A stretch of 5,614 bases of DNA from contig JAEWLN010000189.1 of the NCBI GenBank assembly GCA_023457535.1, positions 1 to 5,614 of the forward strand, in the 5' to 3' direction. Both the position numbers and the translations under genes were made by a program. The notes under the pieces were generated by a model. It searched no databases and was not told the DNA's origin. It saw only the letters and a list, made by a program, of their open reading frames with translations. This DNA is from Bacteroidota bacterium (GTDB lineage Bacteria > Bacteroidota > Bacteroidia > Flavobacteriales > Flavobacteriaceae). Below are positions 1 through 5,308 of the stretch, piece by piece (positions within the stretch are counted from its first letter, which is position 1; each line of letters starts with the position of its first letter).

Positions 1-170
1 AGCGCCAGAATGTTGAACGCATCGACGCCCTGGCTCATCAGGTAGGCAATCCGGATCGTGAGTACGCGCGTTTTTCCGGAGCCTGCCCCTGCGATGATAA
101 TCATCGGGCCGTCCTTGTGTAAAACCGGTTCGCGCTGGGCGTCATTGAGCTGGTCAATGTATTTTTGCAT
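1..170 (-). CDS. uvrD: UvrD/PcrA-type superfamily 1 DNA helicase, N-terminal fragment
   Basis: Only the first 56 codons are in the window; the gene continues past base 1. The protein starts MQKYIDQLNDAQREPV, which carries the Q-motif (LNDAQ, glutamine 12) of SF1A helicases, followed by a hydrophobic strand and a perfect Walker A loop AGAGSGKT at residues 27-34, then TRVLTIRIAYLM, the usual helix after it. This is the ATP-binding start of the UvrD/PcrA/Rep family, 3'-5' helicases that act in nucleotide excision repair, mismatch repair and removal of proteins from DNA. An in-frame ATG two codons upstream (174-176) gives MTMQKY; I prefer 170 because homologues usually begin MQKYI, but the sequence does not decide it. 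There is no clear Shine-Dalgarno. It is separated from the upstream permease gene by about 210 bp, so it probably has its own promoter. UvrD versus PcrA versus Rep cannot be told apart from this fragment. Confidence 0.93.
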   Translation of the reverse strand, partial: MQKYIDQLNDAQREPVLHKDGPMIIIAGAGSGKTRVLTIRIAYLMSQGVDAFNILA

Positions 171-187
171 AGTCATTTTCAAAAGCC

Positions 188-195
188 CAAAAATA
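188..195 (-). promoter_or_regulatory. Possible -7 promoter element for the helicase gene
   Basis: On the minus strand this reads TATTTTTG, an exact match to the Bacteroidetes -7 consensus TAnnTTTG. No convincing TTTG lies 19-21 nt upstream, and the element would leave a leader of only a few bases before the ATG at 176, or slightly more before the one at 170. The match is to sequence only, and AT-rich gaps produce chance hits. Confidence 0.25.
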
Positions 196-256
196 CGGAT
201 TTTGGAGGTAAGTCAGCTACGGTTTTTATGTTAATCCGAAACATTTTACGAACAAC

Positions 257-279
257 ATTACGACTGCTAACGACGTAAT
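257..279. repeat. Inverted repeat ATTACG-N11-CGTAAT upstream of the helicase gene
   Basis: Six-base perfect arms (257-262 and 274-279) are separated by 11 bases, about 85-110 bp upstream of the helicase start. The size and spacing would suit a dimeric regulator binding site, but a repeat this short can occur by chance. No regulator is suggested by the sequence. Confidence 0.3.
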
Positions 280-292
280 TTTTAACAAAATA

Positions 293-310
293 TACAGATT
301 TTCTGTAATG
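293..310 (+). repeat. Palindromic intergenic motif, copy 1
   Basis: The bases TACAGATTTTCTGTAATG contain the perfect inverted repeat TACAGA-TTT-TCTGTA (293-307). The same 18 bases occur at 1185-1202, and degenerate forms occur at 1286-1302, 5142-5155 and 5214-5230. This copy lies in the gap between the helicase start and the permease stop, about 120 bp upstream of the helicase. A stem of only six base pairs is a weak RNA hairpin, so a protein-binding site or a dispersed short repeat is more likely than a terminator. Confidence 0.6.
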
Positions 311-332
311 AAATATCGGATTTTTTTTGAAT

Positions 333-353
333 GTCCAAACGCGTGATTCGGAC
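333..353. other. Small hairpin downstream of the permease gene
   Basis: GTCCAAA (333-339) can pair with TTCGGAC (347-353) around a 7-base loop, with one G-T wobble in the RNA of the minus strand. It begins about 28 bp after the permease stop codon and is the only stem noticed there. On the minus strand it is followed by ATTC and a run of A, not T, so it is not a classic intrinsic terminator for the permease. It may slow polymerase or protect the 3' end, or mean nothing. Confidence 0.25.
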
Positions 354-380
354 GAACAAATCTGCCTGGCCCAATACAAA

Positions 381-1148
381 CTATTTAAAAAAAACATCAT
401 ACGCAAAGCGCAAAAGCGTACCGATGACCACCACGAGGAACACCATGCGGATGAACGCATTGCCGCGATGGAGGGCCAGCCGCGCGCCAATGAATCCGCC
501 GAGCGCGTTGCAAAATGCCATGGGAAGGGCGATGCTCCAGATGATCTTGCCTTTGGCGCCCAACAATGCAATCGACCCGAGATTGGTCGCCAGATTGACC
601 ATTTTGGCGTTGGCCGATGCCTGCATAAAATCGAGCCCGAGCAGCGCAACAAACGCCAAAACGAAAAACGTTCCGGTTCCGGGGCCGATAAATCCGTCGT
701 AAAAACCCACTACGATGCTGATCAGTGCGGCGTAAAGCATCTGCTGGAACGGTGACTGGGACTTGTCGGCATGCGCGCCAAACTGCTTGTTGGCATAGGT
801 ATAGAGCGCCAGAACGGAAAGCGCTACGAGCAGCACGGGCTTCATCAATTCGTTGCTGACGCGCGTGAGCAACATCGATCCCAGATACCCCGACGGAATA
901 GCCAGGACCATCATCAAACCCAGCAATTTCCAATCGACGGCCACTTTTCTCAAATATTGTGATGCCGCGATGGACGTGCCACTGAAAGCCGGAATCTTCA
1001 ACGTGCCGATAACAGCTGCCACGGGTAAATTCGGAAATGCGATGAGCAGCACAGGCGTCTGGATAAGTCCGCCGCCGCCCACGATGGCGTCTACAAAACC
1101 CGCGGCAAAAGCGGCCAGGCACAGGATGATCAGCAGTTGTAATTCCAT
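381..1148 (-). CDS. TSUP (TauE/SafE, formerly DUF81) family membrane permease
   Basis: A 255-residue, strongly hydrophobic protein, the usual length for the TSUP family of inner-membrane transporters, which move sulfite, sulfoacetate, taurine-derived or other organic anions. The two-fold internal repeat typical of the family is visible: GFVDAIVGGGG (17-27) in the first half matches GFYDGFIGPGTG (148-159) in the second; GTLKIPAFSGTS (48-59) corresponds to AKMVNLATNLGS (181-192); and SGYLG (86-90) to GGFIG (217-221). A hydrophilic stretch at about 120-135 separates the halves. I chose the ATG at 1148, which gives MELQLLIILC, directly ahead of the first membrane segment. The frame stays open upstream to 1355, but that extension is not TSUP-like and runs through intergenic motif copies. 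The substrate cannot be read from the sequence, and no sulfur-metabolism gene lies beside it. It is divergent from the small membrane protein gene at 1418. Confidence 0.9.
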   Translation of the reverse strand: MELQLLIILCLAAFAAGFVDAIVGGGGLIQTPVLLIAFPNLPVAAVIGTLKIPAFSGTSIAASQYLRKVAVDWKLLGLMMVLAIPSGYLGSMLLTRVSNELMKPVLLVALSVLALYTYANKQFGAHADKSQSPFQQMLYAALISIVVGFYDGFIGPGTGTFFVLAFVALLGLDFMQASANAKMVNLATNLGSIALLGAKGKIIWSIALPMAFCNALGGFIGARLALHRGNAFIRMVFLVVVIGTLLRFAYDVFFK

Positions 1149-1184
1149 GTTGGCGATGTGTTCGGATGCATTTTGTGGAGAAAA

Positions 1185-1202
1185 TACAGATTTTCTGTAA
1201 TG
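1185..1202 (+). repeat. Palindromic intergenic motif, copy 2
   Basis: The 18 bases TACAGATTTTCTGTAATG are identical to copy 1 at 293-310, with the palindrome at 1185-1199. It lies 37 bp upstream of the permease ATG, where an operator or leader element would be expected. The flanks are not the same as copy 1 beyond short AT-rich similarity: AAAA precedes the motif here, and a TTTTGAAT follows within about 25 bases in both. That argues against one recently duplicated longer element. Confidence 0.6.
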
Positions 1203-1255
1203 TCGTTTGTTTTGAATTTCGTAGGGATATACTTCCAATGCCCCCTTCCCTGAAG

Positions 1256-1263
1256 CGAAGATA
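1256..1263 (-). promoter_or_regulatory. Possible -7 promoter element for the permease gene
   Basis: On the minus strand this reads TATCTTCG, one base off TAnnTTTG and identical to the candidate -7 element of recG in this window. No good TTTG is seen at the right distance upstream; motif copy 5 (1286-1302) ends 22 nt before it, about where the -33 element would sit. If used, it gives a leader of roughly 100 nt that contains motif copy 2. Confidence 0.25.
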
Positions 1264-1285
1264 GGATTTAAACGCATTAACCCAC

Positions 1286-1302
1286 GGCAGAAAAACTGTA
1301 AA
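1286..1302 (-). repeat. Palindromic intergenic motif, degenerate copy 5 (minus strand)
   Basis: Read on the minus strand this is TTTACAGTTTTTCTGCC, which matches copy 4 at 5214-5230 at 16 of 17 positions. The CAG-N5-CTG core is retained. It sits in the divergent gap, about 140 bp upstream of the permease start and 115 bp upstream of the small membrane protein start. Confidence 0.45.
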
Positions 1303-1358
1303 TTGTTTTGCATCGCATGAGCGTCGCCGCCGATAATGCCAATTAAAAATACCACCCG

Positions 1359-1391
1359 ATTGGAATAGTTGCGCGTAATATTTTATTTTTG
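1359..1391 (+). promoter_or_regulatory. Bacteroidetes-type promoter for the small membrane protein gene
   Basis: ATTG at 1359-1362 (one mismatch to the -33 TTTG) is followed after 21 bases by TATTTTTG at 1384-1391, an exact match to TAnnTTTG. Both spacing and position fit: transcription would begin near 1397, giving a leader of about 20 bases before the ATG at 1418. Confidence 0.5.
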
Positions 1392-1417
1392 CTTTCGTTA
1401 AAACCAAAAACACGACC

Positions 1418-1936
1418 ATGACCGATAAAATCCTCGAACTCTTTTTCTATTGCCTTCCGGCCGTAATTACCGGCGGCGTGGCCTACTACTTTTTTCAGAT
1501 GCATTTTGCCAACGAGCGCAATACGCGCAAATTCGTACTCATGCGCGAAAACCAGAAAGCCGCGTTGCCGCTGCGCCTGCAAGCCTACGAGCGCATGGCA
1601 TTGCTTATGGAGCGCATCGATCCGGGAAAGGCTTTGATCCGCATACAACCTGTGAGCGATGATAAAACAGATTACGCCAATTTGGTCATTGCCCAGATCG
1701 ATCAGGAATTTGAGCACAACCTGACCCAGCAAATCTATGTCTCAGATGAGTGCTGGCACATCATCAGCACGGCAAAAAATGCTACGATCCAATTGTTGCG
1801 CAAAACTGCCAATGACCCGCAGGTTCGCGACGCCGACCATTTGCGCGAAACCGTTCTGGGCGGCATGTTCGACAAGGCTACGCCAAGCAGCGCGGCATTG
1901 GCGTACATCAAAAATGAGGTAAAGGAATTTTTGTAA
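1418..1936 (+). CDS. Small membrane-anchored protein of unknown function, conserved-type in Flavobacteria
   Basis: A 172-residue protein with one predicted membrane span near the N-terminus (about residues 8-27, LFFYCLPAVITGGVAYYFF). A charged region follows (residues 32-50), then a largely helical soluble domain. Stretches that look conserved are PLRLQAYERMALLMERI (51-67) and YVSDECWHIISTAKN (107-121). From memory it resembles a Bacteroidetes family annotated as DUF7935 or simply hypothetical protein; I could not confirm that label. No catalytic motif is visible and I do not assign a function. It is probably an inner-membrane protein; the positive residues after the span (NERNTRK) suggest the soluble part faces the cytoplasm. 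The start is supported by a candidate promoter ending 26 bp upstream. It is monocistronic, with a hairpin terminator beginning 4 bases after its stop. Confidence 0.85.
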   Translation: MTDKILELFFYCLPAVITGGVAYYFFQMHFANERNTRKFVLMRENQKAALPLRLQAYERMALLMERIDPGKALIRIQPVSDDKTDYANLVIAQIDQEFEHNLTQQIYVSDECWHIISTAKNATIQLLRKTANDPQVRDADHLRETVLGGMFDKATPSSAALAYIKNEVKEFL

Positions 1937-1940
1937 ATAA

Positions 1941-1971
1941 AAAGACCCTCCCGGTATCAGGGAAGGTCTTT
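1941..1971. terminator. Bidirectional intrinsic terminator in the convergent gap
   Basis: AAAGACC (1941-1947) pairs with GGTCTTT (1965-1971), and after one C-A mismatch TCCC (1949-1952) pairs with GGGA (1960-1963), around a 7-base loop. On the minus strand the stem is followed by TTTATTTA, extending the stem's own TTT into a U-rich tail, so it suits the aminopeptidase-patatin operon, whose stop is about 90 bp before it. It also begins 4 bases after the stop of the plus-strand gene and can serve that gene, using the TTT inside the stem. The rest of the 124-bp gap shows only weak possible stems. Confidence 0.75.
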
Positions 1972-2060
1972 ACAGCAATTCGAATACTTTATTTATCCCA
2001 ATTAAATCCTGTTTCGGGTCACTGCTTGGTTCCGTTATAACAGGGCTATGGGAAAAAACC

Positions 2061-2966
2061 CTAAGCAATTTTATTTTCGCTCATCAGCTCACTTTTGTTT
2101 TGCGCGTATTCATAACCCTCGTGCCACCATTGCTTCATTTTTTGTTTGTTAAAAATCAACGCATTGGTCGTGAGTGACGTGGGCGTATAATAAAGGTTGA
2201 GCTTTACGTTCTTGTTTTTGGCGGCCAACTTTCCGATGGTAATATCGTGCTTTTCCACCTGGTCGAGCAGTGTTCCGAACAAATCCACCATCAGCGAAAA
2301 CGGATTCCGCCCGATGACTTTTGGCGTGTGGTTGGTTTCCATCTCCAGGACGACGACATCGATTTCCGTTGCACCGCGCTGGATGGCTTCGCGTATCGGG
2401 ACCAGGTTTGAAAACCCGCCGTCTCCGTAGAGGCTGCCGTTGCGCTCGGCCAGGCTCATAAACGGCACGTAGTTGCACGAGATCCAGATCCAGTCGCAAA
2501 ATTCCTCATAGTTAAAGTCGCGGATGCACTTGTACTCCACCTCATTGCGCGAAATATTGGTCACAGTCACAACAATATCACACCTGGACTGGCGCAACAT
2601 ATCGAATTCTTCACGCGTAAAACTCTCCCGGATGTATTTGCGCAACTGCTTGCTTTCGCCAAAAGTGCGTTTCTTTTTAAAAAACTGGCGCAGCACGTTC
2701 ATGTGGTTGATCGTCACGATTTCCACGCCGTTGCGTACTTTGACCACAAACGGATTGACATTGAAAATCTTGTTTTCGTCGACGCTTGTATAAATATCGT
2801 AAATTTTGTTCACTTTGCCCAACGCCAGATGCGGGATCAGCAAACTGCCCGTGGACGTCCCGAGCAATAAATCATACTGGTATTTGTGCTGTTCGATCAG
2901 GTATTGCGCGACACCGCCTGCAAAAGCGCCCTTGCTGCCGCCGCCAGAAATCACGAGTGCTCTCAT
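2061..2966 (-). CDS. Patatin-like phospholipase (RssA/YlbK-type serine lipid hydrolase)
   Basis: A 301-residue protein with all the active-site landmarks of the patatin family. The glycine-rich oxyanion loop GGGSKGAFAGG is at residues 8-18, the nucleophile elbow GTSTG at 36-40 (catalytic Ser38), and the catalytic Asp182 lies in the DGG motif (182-184). Together these form the Ser-Asp dyad that cleaves acyl esters of phospholipids or other lipids. GTSTG, rather than the more common bacterial GTSAG, is also the form in plant patatin. The protein begins directly with the core strand MRALVISGGG, with no signal peptide or membrane span, so it is expected to be cytosolic or peripheral to the inner membrane. 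The start lies 2 bp after the stop of the aminopeptidase gene, so the two are very likely co-transcribed and translationally coupled. The natural substrate is unknown. The last ~90 residues are less conserved and carry no motif I recognise. Confidence 0.93.
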   Translation of the reverse strand: MRALVISGGGSKGAFAGGVAQYLIEQHKYQYDLLLGTSTGSLLIPHLALGKVNKIYDIYTSVDENKIFNVNPFVVKVRNGVEIVTINHMNVLRQFFKKKRTFGESKQLRKYIRESFTREEFDMLRQSRCDIVVTVTNISRNEVEYKCIRDFNYEEFCDWIWISCNYVPFMSLAERNGSLYGDGGFSNLVPIREAIQRGATEIDVVVLEMETNHTPKVIGRNPFSLMVDLFGTLLDQVEKHDITIGKLAAKNKNVKLNLYYTPTSLTTNALIFNKQKMKQWWHEGYEYAQNKSELMSENKIA

Positions 2967-2968
2967 AT

Positions 2969-5065
2969 TTATTCTTCCAGCAAACGCTGGAGTTGTGTTT
3001 TTTCGCGTACCGGAAGTTTGGCGCGAAGCGAGATAAAACTGTCGCGGTACTTTTTTTCCTTGAGCAAGATACGGATATTGTCCTTACAAAACTTGACAAA
3101 TTGCCACCGGTGGTTGCCAAGTCCATAGGCAAGGCTTCGCAGCACATCGTCGGTTTTCAGGTCCAGGCTGATGAGTTTTTCAAGCGCGTTCTGCTGCATG
3201 GCCGAATCGTAATTGGTTCCTGTATAGGACAGCAGTTCGCGGTAGATCCTGAACTTCTCCGCCTTGTCGTCCGTAGTCGCGTAAGCAAGCGACAAGTGCA
3301 GCAGGCGTAAGTTTTTGTCCTGAAACCCTGTCCAATCGCGCGAAATTTCGAGATACCGCTTGCGCTCATCGGGGAAAATGCGCCACAGGTTGAACAAGGC
3401 GATCTCTTGCGTTTGGTAAGATTTGTCATACAGCAGCGTCTCGTATTCGGGACGGAAATGTTCCGGGATTTTCTCGACGCTCGATGCTACGGCTTGCCTG
3501 AGCCGCAAGTCGCCTGTTCTAAGCGCCGCGGACAATATGGGTTGCTTGACCTCGAACGGTTGCTCAAGCAGCTGGTACAAAAGCAATTCTTTGATCGCGT
3601 AATGTGCGTCGCCTTTGATGAGTTTGAGGATTTCGTCGCGGTTTTTTTCAGCCGACAAACGGTTATCGCGCAATTGGACGTATTGTTGGATCATCGGGCT
3701 CTCGGCCAGCAGCATCGCTTCGGCGTCAGCCATCGGAAAACCGGGCTGTTCGAGCCATTGCTTTTTGAATGCGGCGGTATCGAAGGGCATTACGGCGACT
3801 ACTTCGGCCAGGAAATCGTCGGTTGTGACCGATTTGAACGCGTATTTTTCGAGGTAATTCTTCACGGCCTTGTTGAACTTTTCGCGCCCCATTTTGTGCC
3901 GGATCGCATGCAGCGCCCAAGCCCCTTTCTGATAAAACGTCAGCGAACTGGCCCGGGGATCCCACAACGGCGTCACATCGGTTTTGGAAGCGATCTGGAG
4001 CTGCTGCGCGGTTTTATACAATTGGTGGTAAAAATGATCGTCGCCCCAAATGCTGCGCTCTGCCATCAGCGCGTAATAGGTCGCGAATCCTTCCTGGAGC
4101 CAGTGGTCTTTGCCCGATTTTGCGGTCACGAGATTGCCAAACCACTGGTGGGCGAGCTCGTGCGCATTGACATTTACATAATTGCGATCGTTGAACGCAA
4201 TGCTGTCCACGACCAGATCGCGCGAAAAAACCGTCGCCGAGGTATTCTCCATGCCCGCGTACAAAAAATCGCGTACCGGAACCTGGCGGTACACTTCCCA
4301 CGGGTATTTGTAACCGATCTCGTTCTCGAGGTAGTCAAAAATCTCCTTGCTGTAGCGGTACGTGGGTTCGTAGCGCCGCTTGTCATCGTCTTCATAATAG
4401 AAATACAGCGGGATCCCGGAGGCGGAATGCGTCATTTTTTTTTCGTAATGCCCGATGGCGATCATGACCAGGTAGCTGCTCATCGGGTCTTTCATGCGGT
4501 ATTGCCAGATGAAATTATCGCCCGACGGATTGCGCGCAAGCAGATTCCCGTTAGCCACCACTTCAAAACTCTTTTCAAATGTGATGTCGAGATGGAACAC
4601 GACTTTTTCGTTCACGTCGTCAAAGCTCGGCAGCCAGTGGCTGGTGTACTTGCCCTGCCCTTGTGTCCAGATTTGGCCGTCGATTTTTTCCGGTTCGGTC
4701 ACATCGGACGTAAAATCCCAATTGACAAAGTACATGGTTTGCGTCGGGAAGGCTTCGTACCGGAACGTAAGGGTATTTTCGCCTTTTTTGAAACCGTCGT
4801 ACAGCAGCAATTGTTTGTTGTTATTTTTGTATTTGACCTCGCGCCCGTTGATCCGGACTTGTGAGAATTCCATTTTTTGGGCGTCGATGCGGATGGTGTC
4901 CGTTTTTTTGTCCGCAACGTCAAATGTGTAGGTTCCGGAACCCGTCACATTGCGTTTGACGGGGTTGATCTCTATCGAAGCAAAAATGGTTTTAAAGTCG
5001 ACCGCCGGCCTGGTCTGCGCAAAAGAGGTTGCCGATAACAGGCAAAACAATAGCTGGAATTTCAT
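2969..5065 (-). CDS. Secreted M1 family zinc aminopeptidase
   Basis: A 698-residue metallopeptidase of the aminopeptidase N / leukotriene A4 hydrolase family. The first 16 residues are a signal peptide (MKFQLLFCLLSATSFA, cleavage before Gln17), so it acts in the periplasm or beyond; Cys8 is too early and in the wrong context for a lipobox. Then come the N-terminal beta domain (about 20-210, with the substrate-site TQGQGKY at 134-140), the exopeptidase motif GMEN (271-274), the zinc site HELAH (302-306) with the third ligand Glu325 in the HExxH-x18-E arrangement, and the transition-state tyrosine in YQKG (Tyr378). A helical C-terminal region, about 450-698, resembles the HEAT-like domain of the family. 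All catalytic residues are present, so it should be active, removing N-terminal residues from peptides. No T9SS sorting domain is evident at the C-terminus. It is the first gene of an operon with the patatin gene. Confidence 0.95.
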   Translation of the reverse strand: MKFQLLFCLLSATSFAQTRPAVDFKTIFASIEINPVKRNVTGSGTYTFDVADKKTDTIRIDAQKMEFSQVRINGREVKYKNNNKQLLLYDGFKKGENTLTFRYEAFPTQTMYFVNWDFTSDVTEPEKIDGQIWTQGQGKYTSHWLPSFDDVNEKVVFHLDITFEKSFEVVANGNLLARNPSGDNFIWQYRMKDPMSSYLVMIAIGHYEKKMTHSASGIPLYFYYEDDDKRRYEPTYRYSKEIFDYLENEIGYKYPWEVYRQVPVRDFLYAGMENTSATVFSRDLVVDSIAFNDRNYVNVNAHELAHQWFGNLVTAKSGKDHWLQEGFATYYALMAERSIWGDDHFYHQLYKTAQQLQIASKTDVTPLWDPRASSLTFYQKGAWALHAIRHKMGREKFNKAVKNYLEKYAFKSVTTDDFLAEVVAVMPFDTAAFKKQWLEQPGFPMADAEAMLLAESPMIQQYVQLRDNRLSAEKNRDEILKLIKGDAHYAIKELLLYQLLEQPFEVKQPILSAALRTGDLRLRQAVASSVEKIPEHFRPEYETLLYDKSYQTQEIALFNLWRIFPDERKRYLEISRDWTGFQDKNLRLLHLSLAYATTDDKAEKFRIYRELLSYTGTNYDSAMQQNALEKLISLDLKTDDVLRSLAYGLGNHRWQFVKFCKDNIRILLKEKKYRDSFISLRAKLPVREKTQLQRLLEE

Positions 5066-5079
5066 GTGGTATCTTTAGG

Positions 5080-5110
5080 TAAAAGTAAAGTTAATGGATT
5101 TGTGGGAAAA
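5080..5110 (-). promoter_or_regulatory. Possible promoter for the aminopeptidase-patatin operon
   Basis: On the minus strand TTTT (5110-5107) is followed after 19 bases by TACTTTTA (5087-5080), each one base off the Bacteroidetes -33 TTTG and -7 TAnnTTTG. Transcription would begin about 10 bases before the ATG. The position is sensible but the match is imperfect in an AT-rich stretch. Confidence 0.3.
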
Positions 5111-5194
5111 AATGGGGCTTTAAGGGAAGTTTAAGATTGGGGATTTTCTGTAGTGGGGTTTGGGGTGGGATTTGTAAATTGCGCCTGGGTGGGG
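5104..5194 (+). other. G-run tract with G-quadruplex potential
   Basis: Nine runs of three or four G lie on the plus strand: 5104-5106, 5114-5117, 5124-5126, 5139-5142, 5155-5158, 5162-5165, 5167-5169, 5187-5189 and 5191-5194. The cluster 5139-5169 (loops of 12, 3 and 1 bases) could form an intramolecular quadruplex with one long loop. The tract lies in the divergent gap between the aminopeptidase gene and recG. No coding frame here resembles a protein. Folding is inferred from the base pattern only. Confidence 0.45.
5142..5155 (+). repeat. Palindromic intergenic motif, degenerate copy 3
   Basis: GATTTTCTGTAGTG matches the right-hand 14 bases of copies 1 and 2 (GATTTTCTGTAATG) at 13 positions. 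The left arm of the palindrome is lost, replaced by a G run. It lies 77 bp upstream of the aminopeptidase start, and most of it forms the 12-base spacer between two GGGG runs. Confidence 0.4.
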
Positions 5195-5213
5195 CAACAG
5201 GTGCGCGATCAGC

Positions 5214-5230
5214 TTTACAGATTTTCTGCC
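5214..5230 (+). repeat. Palindromic intergenic motif, degenerate copy 4
   Basis: TTTACAGATTTTCTGCC shares TACAGATTTTCTG with copies 1 and 2 and matches copy 5 on the minus strand at 16 of 17 positions. It keeps the CAGA-TTT-TCTG inner palindrome and lies 79 bp upstream of the recG start, just upstream of the candidate recG promoter. Confidence 0.5.
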
Positions 5231-5255
5231 AAAGATTCGAACGCCAAATCCGTAA

Positions 5256-5287
5256 TTTCCCCGATTCTCAAATAACCATTATCTTCG
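5256..5287 (+). promoter_or_regulatory. Bacteroidetes-type promoter for recG
   Basis: TTTC at 5256-5259 is followed after 20 bases by TATCTTCG at 5280-5287, each one mismatch from TTTG and TAnnTTTG, with standard spacing. Transcription would begin near 5293, giving a leader of about 16 bases. That leader would contain an ATG-TAG pair at 5301-5306 just ahead of the recG ATG. Confidence 0.45.
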
Positions 5288-5308
5288 CCGGTGCGCAAAG
5301 ATGTAGCT

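Noticed and set aside
327..755. Plus-strand open frames across the 3' half of the permease gene
   Set aside because: They are low-complexity, charged translations antisense to clear membrane segments, with no homologue I recognise.
293..1202. The two identical 18-base motif copies as ends of a small mobile element carrying the permease
   Set aside because: The copies are direct repeats without extended terminal homology, no transposase or target duplication is visible, further degenerate copies exist elsewhere in the window, and the TSUP gene shows no sign of foreign composition.
1149..1355. N-terminal extension of the permease up to an ATG at 1355
   Set aside because: The added residues do not look like TSUP sequence, cross two copies of the intergenic motif, and sit before a natural start (MELQLLIIL) right at the first membrane span.
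397..1419. Open frame of 340 codons on the minus strand overlapping the permease gene
   Set aside because: It is a shifted-frame shadow of the TSUP gene, with an Arg- and His-rich translation lacking membrane segments or motifs.
2008..2044. Possible second terminator stem CCTGTT/AACAGG in the convergent gap
   Set aside because: There are only six base pairs around a 25-base loop and no T run on either side; the hairpin at 1941-1971 is far better.
3407..4864. Open frame of 485 codons on the plus strand, antisense to the aminopeptidase gene
   Set aside because: It lies wholly inside the M1 gene, whose motifs are intact on the other strand. Its translation resembles no protein family and is explained by codon bias leaving the antisense frame free of stops.
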